A stretch of DNA of 64,000 nt, taken from NCBI RefSeq assembly GCF_037038585.1, contig NC_092559.1, positions 25,282,488 through 25,346,487 of the forward strand, given 5' to 3'. This document shows positions 43,730-54,966 of the stretch, in pieces. The translations under genes and the position numbers were made by a program. The notes under the pieces were generated by a model. The model was given only the letters and a program-made list of their open reading frames with translations, was not told the DNA's origin and ran no database searches. Source of the DNA: Patagioenas fasciata (Eukaryota > Chordata > Aves > Columbiformes > Columbidae). How positions within the stretch are numbered: the stretch's first letter is position 1; each line of letters opens with the position of its first letter.

Positions 43730-45360
43730 AGTATGCCGAGATGAGACACAGCTCAGCACAGAGTTGCGCAAGTCTGGATGCTGGAATAAAGCTAGCATGC
43801 TAGAAAGAAAAGTAATAGCTATCACACGCAAAATCTTATCATCACATTCACGCAGCAAAGAGCTAAATTATGCATAGTCTTCTGTATTATCACAAAATGT
43901 ACATTTTGAGTCCATGGATTCTCTTGATTTAACAGTCTATGAACTTACTGTACCATATAACAGGCAAAGAATTATGAAACTGTAATACATTTAAATAGAT
44001 ACCTACATAGAAAGCAGGTACATAATGAAAAGCATCTTGCAGACTTCTGCATCTTTTCTGTAACTCCTGTGTTATCAAACTCTCTCTCAGCTTGTTGAAG
44101 TTCAAACCGTTCCACCTGTAAAACTGTCTGAAATGATTCAATGATCTCTTGTAAAGATTTATTTTTGTCTTGTTCTTCTCTCTTTAAGAACAATATTAAT
44201 TGCAACGAAGTGTTGTACTTCAAGATTCCATTCTCCAGACACTTTTCCCAATCATCTAACTTATACAGCAGCCACCATTAATTACATTAATTTCACAAGA
44301 TCTTCCTTCCTCATATTTCCAAGTGCTTTCCTATGTTTTAAAACACCTCCCAATACCGATTTCTTAGGAACACAACTGAAAACAGTCATTTCCGACCCCA
44401 TCTCATAAGTAAAAACCATGAGAAGAGGGAGGGAGGAGGGGGAAATACAGAGCTGCTTGCAGCGCAAGTGGGAAAAGCGGGGAGAAGGTTTATGGTGCAC
44501 TTACAGAAACCATACCACAAAGAAAGAAATGTAACAACATCCAGTAAAACAATAAACTCACATTCCTGACAACCTGCTTGATTTTCAGAGAGGCAATACA
44601 CAGCAGCATGTAATATGTACTGTAAAACTCACAGATAACACATTGATAGCAAACATTAGTGTTCTCTACTGCTAATTTGAACACTAGTGCGTCCTTAGCT
44701 TCTAAGTTTTCAACCTGCTTATTGATGGCCTCTTGAAGATGGTCAATAAATTGCATGTAATTCTCATTGGGACCCTGATTAATAGTTGTAAATTATTTGG
44801 CTGCTATGTTGGTTTCAGGCACCTCTATCATAGCTTGATATGCAAGGTCTGTTGACTGCCTCAGGATTTCAGAAACTAATAGCGCCTGTAATTCTGGTGT
44901 GCCAATTAGTGTATCTTCTAAGAGTTGGGGGATACCCGCCCATTTCAATGAATCCCCATCGTTCCGTCCTAAATGATCTATAGCTGTTACATTGCATACG
45001 TCAAATTTTGCTTTGAGTCTTTCATGGTTTTTATCTGATCTCGGGGAAACACGTACATATACTCCTTTTCCTTTTAACTTTTAAAGCAAATGCTGCAGAC
45101 CCTCATCCTCATCCGAGTCATCAGATAACGCGGACTTGAACGGTGCTGGAGAATCATCAGTAACAGGGGGGTTCAGGGTTTGGAACAGTGCACTTTTTTT
45201 TTTTTCCAAATCTAGTCCAGGGAAGCCACCCCTCTCTACTGTCTCTGCGTGTTCCTGTTGCTCTTTTAATCCTCTCAAAGTCTCCAGCAACAAGTGCCAT
45301 GTTGTTAACAGTTCAGTTGTTTCTTTGGATCTTTCAGTACTGCTTTGCCCCATAGTAACA
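43730..45360 (-). pseudogene. gag: Two-gag ERV, gag region, copy G
   Basis: From the minus-strand start: a 90-codon frame (45081-45353) begins MGQ (myristoylation-type) and ends in an acidic SDEDEGLQHLL segment. Then comes the capsid homology region (44490-44756, QFIDHLQEAINKQ). A second MGS... start follows (44282-44420), then WW..YKL and coiled-coil parts (43972-44223) and the LFQYPDL-type segment near 43770. The order is the same as in copy 1 and in 57797-60744. Frameshifts and stops separate the parts. Confidence 0.65.
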
Positions 45361-45613
45361 TCCTTCGTAAAGTCAATTCCAGAAGGCTAATACCCTGCTT
45401 CTTCAGAAGCAATTTCCATGTAGATAATATAATACCCTCTTCTTTAGATAAGTTCCACCCCCTCCCCATTCCCGGTAGCTCACCAGCTCTTGGCGTGGTG
45501 TCTTTTCAAGGATCTGGATCTTCAGCTGTACCGGGCTCTGTCTCCCCAGTTTGTCTTTGGCTGTCACAGCTTCACCGTTGTCTCTTCTTCATGCGAAATC
45601 CTCTTCATGCAGG

Positions 45614-45631
45614 ATCACGTTGGGGTCACCA
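45614..45631 (-). other. Primer-binding site, tRNA-Trp
   Basis: On the minus strand it reads TGGTGACCCCAACGTGAT, one base from the tRNA-Trp site TGGTGACCCCGACGTGAT used by avian alpharetroviruses. The difference is a CpG-type change. It lies two bases inside the LTR. Confidence 0.85.
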
Positions 45632-45633
45632 TA

Positions 45634-45990
45634 TGTCTTGGTTGAGACGGACAAATGACATAGACCAAGTTCTTCCAGGATGAAAGTAGTAGATACCATT
45701 TATTGCCACAAGTGCATTTTCATGCAATTTTAACAATTCGTGTGTCTCTTCACTATTGGTTACAAGTTACAGCAGTAACATCTCATTGACTAATTTTGCT
45801 ATCATCAATGTTACTCTTTTACTCCCTTCTCTCTCACAGGTACATCCTTAACATCTCCAGATATTCCTTTACTCCCATCTTTCTCACGGGTAGGCCTTCA
45901 TATCTTCAAGGCTAATTTCTGTTCCCATGCCCTCCGTCAGGGAATCCATGGACCCACCGTAGTCCCCAACTTTGTTACCTCACTATCAAA
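45634..45990 (-). repeat. LTR shared by env and gag sides
   Basis: It starts TGTCTTGG on the plus strand. A minus-strand AATAAA (complement of 45699-45704) marks R. Upstream on the minus strand lies an Env tail and a purine tract (AGAGAGAAG, complement near 46003-46012). Downstream lies the tRNA-Trp primer site and gag. The left edge is approximate. The same LTR is therefore both a 3' and a 5' LTR. Confidence 0.6.
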
Positions 45991-46017
45991 AAATTTATTG
46001 TTGCTTCTCTCTTACGA

Positions 46018-47148
46018 GTGAAGTGCATCCCTCTCACTCCATCCACAATAGTCATCTCTCTTGAGCAGGGTAACCAGAGCTAACAAAATTACTACTGGGT
46101 GGAGTATCCCGTAGTGGTTGGTGACCACCCAAAAAAGTTTCCCACCATTAGGGTTCTCCATCCTTTTTTACCCTTTCTGTGATGCGATGTATTTCTTCCA
46201 CATCATGATGGATGGTAATTAGGGTCTTTTGTACATTGTTTCAGACATTTTCTAACAGTTGATACAAGTCATTATGTCTTTGTAGTTTCCTCACCAATGC
46301 AGGATTCATTCTAATGGGGATAGGAAGTAGGAACTAAGGTATAATTGGACTGTAACAGTTGATAAGACATAATGGAAACTGGATAACTGAAACCACATCC
46401 TACAATGTCAGCAAAGCCACAAGCACAAGTATTTTAATGATTATTTGTCTCTACAGTGATGTTATCTATGGATAAAAAATCGCAAAGGGTTCTTATACAA
46501 ACACATCCCTTTCCAATATATAGGAGTAGAGTTCCAGGGGGTTTTCAGGAGTTTAGATACCTGCCCCATAAAAATCTATGAACTACCTCCCCTTTAGTCC
46601 TGTTAACTTTGTACTACAGTGGGTTACCCATCGATTTTATACTTAGTCATGCTGCAGTGGTCATCATGGTTAAAAGCACCAAGAGTAGTGAGATTTACCA
46701 CTTAGTCTTTTCAGTGTATGGATTCTTCCAAATATAGTCATTCGTTAGCTGGTTGGCTATTCATGACCTGCTTGACATGAGAATGGTGTATCCAATTTTC
46801 TCTTCCTAAAACTTAAAATAAGAAAACAACAACAAAATAAGAACATAGTAGGACAATATATGGCCACTCCCTTCGAGGTTATAATTTGGATTTTTGTGAA
46901 AACACCTTAATTAACACTTCTTCCCCAGGCTTTCTGCCACGTAACTATATTTCAAGTGGTGTGGGTTGATACCACTGAGCATACTTCTTTTTCCTTCAAC
47001 GTCTTGTTGCATATATAAAACATACTGGATCAACCATTCATTTAAGAGTTTAGTCCTAGTGGGACAAAAGTCCCAGATACAGCTAAATGTCTGCTAAACA
47101 CTGTTTCTGCTAGTGACAACCCTAGAGGTTGTTGAGGGGTATTTCTAA
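46018..47148 (-). pseudogene. env: Gamma-like integrase C-terminus and Env remnant
   Basis: Near 46790-46960 (minus) pieces of a GEEVLIK...WPYIVLL...WIHHSHVK pattern match the C-terminal end of gamma-type integrases. Toward 46300-46020 a helix (TIHHDVEEIHRIT), a hydrophobic membrane segment (about 46100-46060, VVILLALVTLL) and a short tail with a stop near 46019 match the end of Env TM. Frames are broken. The CR1 at 47149-48985 separates this from RNase H sequence at 48986-49475. Confidence 0.6.
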
Positions 47149-48985
47149 TATCACAGTATCACAGTATCACAGTATGTTTGGGATTGGAAGGGACCTCGAA
47201 AGATCATATAGTCCAATCCCCCTGCTGGAGCAGGAACGCCTAGGTGAGGTCGCACAGGAACATGTCCAGGCGGGCCTTGAATGTCTTCTCAAATTTAAGT
47301 GGAACTTCTTGTGTTCCAGCTTGATCCCATTACTCCTTGTCCTATCATTGTTTGCCACTGAGAAGAGCCTGGCTCCATTCTCACGGCACTCACCCTTTAT
47401 ATATTTATAAACATTAATAAAGTCACCCCTCAGTCTCCTCTTCTCCAAACTAAAGAGACCCAGCTCTCTCAGCCTTTCTTCATAAGGGAGGTGCTCCACT
47501 CCCTTAATCATCTTTGTTGCCCTACGCTGGACCCTCTCCAGCAGTTCCCTGTCCTTCTTGAACTGAGGGGCCCAGAACTGGACACAATATTCCAGATGGG
47601 GTCTCACCAGGGCGGAGTAGAGGGGAAGGAGGACCTCTCTCGATCTACTGACCACTCCCCTTGTAATACACCCCAGGATGCCATTGGCCTTCCTGGCCAC
47701 AAGGGCACAGTGCTGGCTCATGGTCATCCTGCTGTCCACCAGGACCCCCAGGTCCCTTTCCCCTACACTGCTCTCTAATATGTAATTTCCCAACCTATAC
47801 TGGAACCTGGACTTGTTCCTGCCCAGATGCAGGACTCTACACTTTCCCTTGTTAAATTTCATCAGGTTATTCCCCGCCCAACTCTCCAGCCTGTCCAGAT
47901 CCCGCTGGATGGCAGCACAGCCTTCTGGCGTGTCAGCCACTCCTCCCAGCTTAGTGTCATCAGCAAACTTGCTGATAGTACACTCAATTCCCTCGTCCAA
48001 ATCGTTAATGAATATATTGAATAATATTGGCCCCAGTACTGACCCCTGAGGCACTCCACTAGATACTGGCCTCCAACTAGACTCCGCACCATTGACCACC
48101 ACTCTCTGGCTTCTCTCTTTAAGCCAGTTTGCAACCCACCTCACTACTCTAGTGTCTAGACCACACCTCCTCAATTTAGCTGTGAGGATGCTGTGAGAGA
48201 CTGTGTCAAAGGCTTTACTGAAGTCAGGGTAGACCACATCCACCGCTCTGCCATCATCCATCCACCTTGTTACATTCTCATAAAAGGCTATGAGGTTGGT
48301 CAAGCATGACCTACCCTTGGTAAAGCCGTGCTGACTGCCCCTAATGACCCTCTTATCCCTGATATGCCTTGAGATGACACCAAGGACAAGCTGTTCCATT
48401 ACTTTCCCAGGGACAGAGGTGAGGCTGACCGGTCTATAATTACCCGGGTCCTCCTTCTTGCCCTTTTTGAAGACTGGAGTGACACTTGCTTTCCTCCAAT
48501 CCTCGGGCACCTCACCCGTTTCCCAAGACTTGGCAAAAATGATGGAGAGCGGTCCAGCAATTACTTCAGCCAGCTCCCTCAGCACCCGCGGATGCATCCC
48601 ATCTGGACCCATGGATTTATGGATGTCCAGACTATTTAATTGCTCCCTAACCCAGTCCTCATCGACTAAAGCAAACTCCTCCATTGACCTGGCTTCATCC
48701 GGGGTCTCAGGGGTACAGGGTCCCCCACGACAGCCTCCAGCGGAGTAGACAGAGACAAAGAAGGCATTCAGTAATTCTGCCTTCTCTGTATCTTCTGCCA
48801 CCAGGGCACCCACTCCATTCATCAGTGGGCCTACATTGTCTCTGGTATTAGTTTTATCTGCTATGTATTTGAAAAAGTTCTTTTTGCTGTTCTTGACCCC
48901 TCTCGCCAGCTGTAATTCTAAGGAGGCCTTGGCTATCCTAGCTGTCTTCCTACGTCCTCTAACAGCGGCCTTTATTCCCATAGCA
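47149..48985 (-). pseudogene. 5'-truncated CR1, RT frame of 604 codons
   Basis: The minus-strand frame 47167-48981 is uninterrupted. It covers the full [58 protein letters not shown] and the thumb motifs. The endonuclease is lost to 5' truncation, so this copy cannot move alone. The 3' end has three TATCACAG-type octamers (47149-47173). It is inserted in a gamma-like ERV. Confidence 0.92.
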
Positions 48986-49475
48986 CTATTTTTAAAAACT
49001 TTATCTATTTCAAACCCACTTGGCTACATGTTCAAGCCATTTTATTTTTAGGAGTCCTGTTCATTCTTTCTACCTGTTCTGAGGACTGCAGATGATATAG
49101 AACATGTAACTGTCACTGTATATCTAAAATTTTATAAGTGTTGTTTAGTACAGTATACTGCTGTGATTTCCCTTGAAAGCTTAATAGCTTCAAACAACAT
49201 TTGGATTCCAGTTCCTTCAGAAATATTTATTTTCTGCTGTGTTAAGGAATCCTATTCTTTCCATAGCATACTTGTTGCATGACACAATCTGAAGGCATAT
49301 TTAAAGTCGGTATAAATACTTACCCGCTGATTGGGCACTCACTGGGAGTTGTAGAGGTTCTTCTTCAAGTACTTTCTCACCATTGCATAGCCCGTGTGTC
49401 ATTTTCCAATCACATAGTATGAAAATCCATTAGTGAAAACGGTTAGATTCAAGTTCTCTAGAGGTTGATCCTATA
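48986..49475 (-). pseudogene. pol: Gamma-like RNase H remnant
   Basis: Minus-strand pieces read LTVFTNG..YYV, VSIYTDFKYAF (Asp kept) and MLWKE with LTQQ, the motif order of gamma-type RNase H. Stops interrupt the frame. Together with 46018-47148 it forms one class I ERV split by a CR1. Confidence 0.6.
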
Positions 49476-50642
49476 GATCATAAAATCATAGAATAGTTTA
49501 GATTGGAAAGGACCATCAAAGGTCATCTAGTCCAACCCTACTGCAAGAACATCTTCAACTAGATCAAGTTACTCAGAGCCCTGTCCAGCCCAGCCTTGAA
49601 TGTCTCCAGGGATGGGGCACCTACCGCCTCTCTGGGTAACCCGTTCCAGTGTTTTACCACCCCCATTGTAAAAAAATTCTTCCTCATGTCTAGCCTGAAT
49701 CTCCCCTTCTTTAGTTTAAAACCATTACCCTTTGTCTTATTGTAACAGGCCGCTTTTAAGTACTGAAAGGCCTCAATAAGGTCTCCCTGGAGCCTTCTCT
49801 TTTCGAGGCTGAACAACCCCATCTCTCTCAACCTGTTCTCATAGGAGAGGTGTTCCATCCCTCTGATCATTTTTGTGGCCCTCCTCTGGACCCTCTCCAA
49901 CAGGTCCATATCTTTCCTGTAATAAGTAATGATGCAGTACTTGAGGTGGGGTCTCACCAGAGCAGAGGGACAGAATCATCTCCCTCAACCTGCTGGCCAC
50001 GCTTCTTTTGATGCAGTCCAAGATACAATAGCCCTTCTGGGCTGCAAGTGCACATTGCTGGCTCATGTCCAATCTTTCATCCACCAGTACCCCCAAGTCC
50101 TTCTCTGCAGGGCTGCTCTCAATCCCTTCATTCATCAACCTGTATTGATACCGGGGGTTGCCCTGACCCAGGTACATGACCTTGCACTTAGCCTTGTTGA
50201 ACCTCATGAGGTTTGCATGGGCCCACTTCTGAAGCTTGCCCAGGTCCCTGTAGATGGCATCCCATCCCTCAGGTGTGTCAACGGCACCACTCAGCTTGGT
50301 GTACTCCACAAACTTGCCGAGGCTGCATGCAATCCCGCTGTCTATGTCACTGATGAAGATATTAAATAGTACTGGTCCCAGTACAGACTTGTAACCAGTG
50401 TCCATCCAGACACTGAGCCATTAACCACTACCCCCTGGATGTGAATATCCAGTCAACTCCTCATCCACTGAACAGTTCACCCATCAAATCCATATCTCTC
50501 CAATTTAGAGGGAAGGATGTTGTGTGGGACCATGTCAAAGGCTTTACAGAAGTCAAGATAAATGACATCCATAGCCCTTCCTTTGTCCACTGATGTACTC
50601 ACTCCATCAAGGTCAATAGGTTGATCAGGCAGGACTTGTGTC
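49476..50642 (-). pseudogene. CR1 fragment, second subfamily (RT)
   Basis: Frames 49839-50405 and 49559-49957 encode the RT from FVEYTKLSG (FADD decayed to FVEY) to the thumb ([24 protein letters not shown]). The 3' end near 49476 has AATCATAGAAT octamer-like sequence. The subfamily differs from 47149-48985 in motif wording. Confidence 0.88.
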
Positions 50643-50827
50643 ACTGTTTACTGCAGGGCAACAAAGTGTGGCAGATGCTCTCTATTAACCCCTGCCCTCC
50701 CCACTAAGGAAGAGGAAGAAAAGGGAGAGAGACAAGTTGGAAAGTTTAAAAAAAAAAAAAAAGCTTTACTAACAATAAACACAAGTAGTGTTCTCCTCTG
50801 TCCACCCAGTTGCACGGAATCATGAGG
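50643..50827 (-). repeat. ERVL LTR fragment
   Basis: It resembles the 5' LTR of copy E (54680-54850): TTTACT.CAGGGCA, GCAGATGCTCTCT, a pyrimidine-rich segment, GGAGAGAGAC and CTTTACTAA. Only this LTR part is present, and it is flanked on both sides by CR1. Confidence 0.6.
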
Positions 50828-51134
50828 GAATCACAGAATGGTTGGAGTTGGAAGGGACCTCTGGAGATTGTCTAGTCCAACCCATCTGCTAAAGCAGGTT
50901 CACCTAGAGCAGATCACACAGAAATGCGTCCAGGTGGTTTTTTAATGTCTCCAGAGGAGACTCCACAACCTCTCTGGACAGCCTGTTCCAGTGCTCTGTG
51001 ACCCTCAAAGTAAATAAGTTTCTCTTCATGTTTACATGGAACCTCCAATGCTTCAGCCTCTGCCCATTGCCCCTCATCCTATTCTTGGGAACCACTGAAA
51101 AGAGTCTGGTCCCATCCTCTTGATACCCATCCTT
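50828..51134 (-). repeat. CR1 3' end fragment
   Basis: It starts with AATCACAGAATGGTTGGAGTTGG, a usual CR1 3' consensus in antisense, and encodes [25 protein letters not shown] at the C-terminus of ORF2 on the minus strand. It is about 300 bp with no 5' part. Confidence 0.8.
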
Positions 51135-51500
51135 GGGATATTTACAAGCACAGAAGATACAAAAAGACCCAGCAGATCATTACCTGTCTGCAGGACTGGT
51201 GTCAGGAGTAAAAATTTGGGCTTTTTGATCATGTTTATATGACACCTAGCCTGCTGGAGACAAGTAGGTTGCACCTGTCTCAAAGGGGGAAAGGATCCTT
51301 GGACAGGAGTTAGCAGGGCTCATTGAAAGAGCTTTAACCTAGATTTGAAGGGGGAAGGGGAGAAAGCCAAGTACAGTAGAGACAAACCCAATGTTTGAGG
51401 GATTGGGTGCTAGCAAGGCCCTTCTGTCTGCCATCTCAGTGGAGGTTTGCAAATGGAGAGCAGTGTGGCAGAAAAGACACGAGGGTTATTGATGTGTTAG
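51135..51500 (+). pseudogene. CR1 ORF1 C-terminal fragment
   Basis: The plus strand reads through a broken esterase C-terminus: a phenylalanine-rich FGFFDHV segment, then LSQRGKGSLDRS and a LAGLIERALT-type end of ORF1, as at 28500-28600. It ends near 51500, where ERVL copy E begins. Confidence 0.65.
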
Positions 51501-51587
51501 TGTTCCTAAAAACTGGATCTCTCGTGCAGGTCCCTTGACCTTGCTTCATTTTATGGCAAAACCAGCATCCAAAAGAATATGAATTAT

Positions 51588-52560
51588 TCATACACCTTTC
51601 TCAAAGACTTCTTTCTCTGTGTCGCCCCATACAATGATGTCGTCAATATATTGCAAGTGTTCTGGAGCTTTACCTTGTTCCAGCGTGGTCTGGATCAGTC
51701 CATAGCAGATGGTAGGACTGTGTTTCCATCCCTGGGGCAAGCGACTCCATGTGTACTGGATGCCCCTCCAGGTGAAAGCAAACTGCAGCTTGCACTCTGC
51801 TGCTAAGGGAATAGAGAAAAATGCATTAGCAATGTCAATTATGTCATACCACTTAGCTGCCTTTGACTCCAGTTCAAATTGAAGTTCTAACATGTCAGGC
51901 ACAGCAGCACTCAATGGTGGCGTAACTTCATTCAGGCCACGATAGTCTACAGTTAGTCTCCACTCTCCACTAGACTTACGCATTGGCCAAATTGGGCTGT
52001 TAAAAAGTGAGTGAATCTTACTGATCACACCCTGGCTCGTCAGTTGACGAATCAACTTCTGGATAGGAATCAAAGAGTCTCGATTGGTGCGATATTGCCG
52101 GCGATGCACCGTCGTGGTAGCAATTGGCACCTGCTGATCGTCAAACATCAGCAGTCCTACAGCAGAAGGGTCCTCTGAGAGACCAGGCAAAGTAGACAGC
52201 TGTTCAATATTCTCAGTGTCCACAGCTGCTATACCAAATGCCCACCAATACCCTTTTGGGTCCTTAAAATACCCTCTCCTGAGGTAGTCTATGCCAAGGA
52301 TACATGGAGCATCTGGACCAGTCACAATGGGATGCTTTTGCCAGTTTTTTCCACTTAGGTTCATTTCAGCCTCTACTGCAGTCAGTTCCTGGGATCCCTC
52401 AGTCACTCCAGAAATACTGATGGATTGTGTTCCTTTACAGTTTGAGGGGATTATCATGCATTGAGCACCAGTGTCTACCAAAGCTTTGTACTCTTGGGGT
52501 TCTGTTGTACCAGGCCATTGTATCTGCACAGTCCAATAAACTCTGTTGTCCCTTTCCTCC
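51588..52560 (-). pseudogene. pol: ERVL copy E protease-RT, 313 codons open
   Basis: An uninterrupted frame (51588-52529) runs from YKALVDTGAQCMIIP (protease DTGA) through CILGIDYLRRGYFKD and SQGVISKIHSLFNSPIW to LQYIDDIIVWGD (RT YIDD) and stops at EKGV. It shows that protease and RT lie in one frame in this family, with no frameshift between them. The remainder of RT is missing by truncation. Confidence 0.85.
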
Positions 52561-52599
52561 GCTTGGCTGGAGGCAGGACCCCTCTAATTTGTGTTATGC

Positions 52600-54483
52600 A
52601 CAGTCTCTGGGTATGAATTAGAGGTTCCTTCAAGAGGATCAGAATCTCTTCTACCCCTTCTGGAAACTGGAGCAGCCATTTTCCTAGTATTTTTCCCTTT
52701 TAACCCACGTACTTATTCCTGAAGTTCTGAGGTAGGTCTTCCATCCCATCTCCTCATGTTTTCTCCCTGGTCACGTATGAAAAACCACAGTGTGCCTCTT
52801 TTTGTGTATTTCTTCTGTCCTCTCTCTTGAGACTGAAAACACCTTCTCCTAATAGTTGAAACATAGGTTTGTACAGGTTGTGAATGGAACTTGTCTTCTC
52901 TGAGTGCTATGATTTCGTTCAACAGCTTTTCAAACCAGTCATCAGATTTTTCACACAGTTTCTCCACAGTCAAGGCACAACCTCATAAAGAGCTAGCAAG
53001 GCTGTCCTCAAAGTCCTGAAGCTGCTTAATCACTTCAGCAATGTTTTGTTGAGCTGCAGCTGACCAGATCATTGATGCCAATGACTTAGCATATGCCAGT
53101 GGTGCGCTTTGTACAAACCTGTGTCACAAAGGTCGTGTACAAAGGATTCTTTCTGGGTCTGTCCCCTTTTGGCTGTTTGGCTCAAAATAGATCTCCCACA
53201 CAGCTAATTCTCTCAGGAACTGGATACGTCTCTCCCATAGTATACCATTTCCCTGGATTACATATAACATCTTCCTTAAAGGGAAACCTTGCCTTCATGG
53301 CTGTCAGGAGTCTACTCCAGAGGGTGGAGGGGTCATTCTCTCTTGAAATTGCCCTATCAAGGGTGGCATCCCTTGACAGAGATCCCAGCTGCTTGACTTT
53401 CCCACCTTCTAGTTCCAGACCATCAGCTCCATTATCCCAGCACTGGAGTAGCCAGGTTACAACATTCTCGCCTTCATGACAACTGAAGTCTTTTCGCATA
53501 TCTTTCTGCTCACTTGGAGAAAAGGATTGATTGGTCACTTCCTCTCCTCCTTGTGTTGATGAGGATGCCTCTTGGGGTGATTATGCCCCTTGGCCATCAT
53601 CTGCAGCATGAGCAGTCCTTCTTGCGACTCTCTTAACACCAGCAACTGATGCCAACATGGGCTCACCATATCTCGATTTATTTCCAGAAAATTACTGTCA
53701 CCAGTATTGACATAATTACAGTGGCTGTTGTGGTTGCAGCAGCAGCAGTGCACAGTGTGGGGGGGTAGAGTAGCTGCCTTGTCAGTCTTTGAGACTGGAG
53801 AAGCGGCAGTCGGGGGGGTTTACAGCCTTAGCTGCTTTGCTCTGTGTAGGAGCTGGAGATGCTTTGTCACTTGCTGAGGCTGTCAGGGGGGTTACGGGTA
53901 CTGTAACGGTAGCTTTCGCTGCCTTGCTCCATTTGGGGCGGGCAGCAGCCATAGCCATGCCTGTTGCCGAGGCTTGAGCAAACACAACATAAGTCTCAGG
54001 AGTTAGAAAAAATGCAATCCTCTTATTTAACCTCATCTCTCTTATCACTAGCATGAACTGACACACATTCAGCAAACCTGACAATACCAACAAAGTACGG
54101 TCAAAACTCCAAGGATATTCAAAGCTCTCAAAAACATCTGTAATCTGTCCTAACGTAAAAGGAAAGGTATTATTAGTCAGTTTTTCTATAGATTGGCTTA
54201 TCGAATTGAAACAAAGGTAGGTATATTTCTCTTTAATCTCTACTGGAAGTTTCTCTAGATACAACAGTAATGAATATCAATTCATTATCGGCTGGAGTAT
54301 AATAAAATAAACCAGTGCCAAACCACAAAGTAAAATCATCACCACCATCCAGTTTCCAGATGTAATAGAATGCACAAAACTATTAGTGAAATATGACCAG
54401 CACAAATAAGGTAGTGCAGAACACAGTGTAGAGACTAATTGATACAACTTATGCCACAGCATCTTTAAACCAATGTAATTCAA
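52600..54483 (-). pseudogene. gag: ERVL copy E gag
   Basis: Frames in order from the 5' end: 54277-54483 (hydrophobic segments near residues 16-32 and 44-62), 53782-54264 (another hydrophobic segment, then an Ala/Thr/Pro/Lys-rich linker), 53182-53538 (capsid, with ENVVTWLLQCWDNGADGLELE and FPFKEDVICNPGKW) and 52713-52973 (RRWDGRPTSELQE). No CCHC knuckle. Frameshifts separate the segments. Confidence 0.75.
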
Positions 54484-54647
54484 TCTACTTTAATACTACT
54501 AGATGATGTCTAAAGCACACAGACCTGTGAACATCTCAACCCTATGAGCTGGCACCATGCCAAAAAATTGAATCTGCGCCACAGTATTAAAAACACCAAA
54601 ATCTCCACATTTTGCCCCTTTTTAGTGTCAAATTTTAGCGTTTTCAA

Positions 54648-54664
54648 GCCCCACATGGGGGCCA
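54648..54664 (-). other. Probable primer-binding site, copy E
   Basis: On the minus strand it reads TGGCCCCCATGTGGGGC just inside the LTR edge. It resembles the tRNA-Lys-like site of copy C with a small deletion and substitutions. The tRNA is uncertain. Confidence 0.5.
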
Positions 54665-54671
54665 ATAGATC

Positions 54672-54965
54672 TGGCATAATTTACTACAGGGCATCAGTAA
54701 ACCACAGTAGATGCTCTCTGTTACCCCCAACCCTCCCCAACAAGGAAAGGCAATAGGAGGAAAAGGGAGAGAGACTTGCATGTTGGAAAAAGTTAAAAAA
54801 TCTTTACTAATGCTACTAATAAATAAAGAAAACAATTCAAAATGTACAAATTCAATCCTGAATGTCCCAGGGCGGCGCAGTGCTGCCCATGGCGGAGCCA
54901 GCATTGCTCCAGCAGCTACAGAGAAGGCACCTGGAAAGTCCTGGTCTGGACTCCACAGCAAACAG
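54672..54965 (-). repeat. 5' LTR of copy E, truncated by CR1
   Basis: It starts TGGCATAATT next to the primer site, related to 50643-50827 and more distantly to copy C LTRs (TTACTAATGCTACTAATAA block). A CR1 starts at 54967 and removes the U3 edge. Confidence 0.65.
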
Positions 54966-54966
54966 G

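Larger units (their letters stand above)
51503..54965 (-). mobile_element. ERVL-like provirus, copy E (5' half, minus strand)
   Basis: 5' LTR (54672-54965, cut by a CR1), primer-binding site, gag, protease and the N-terminal half of RT. The copy ends at 51503 in RT, just past the YIDD region, against a CR1 fragment. It is the least damaged ERVL copy around protease-RT. Confidence 0.88.
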
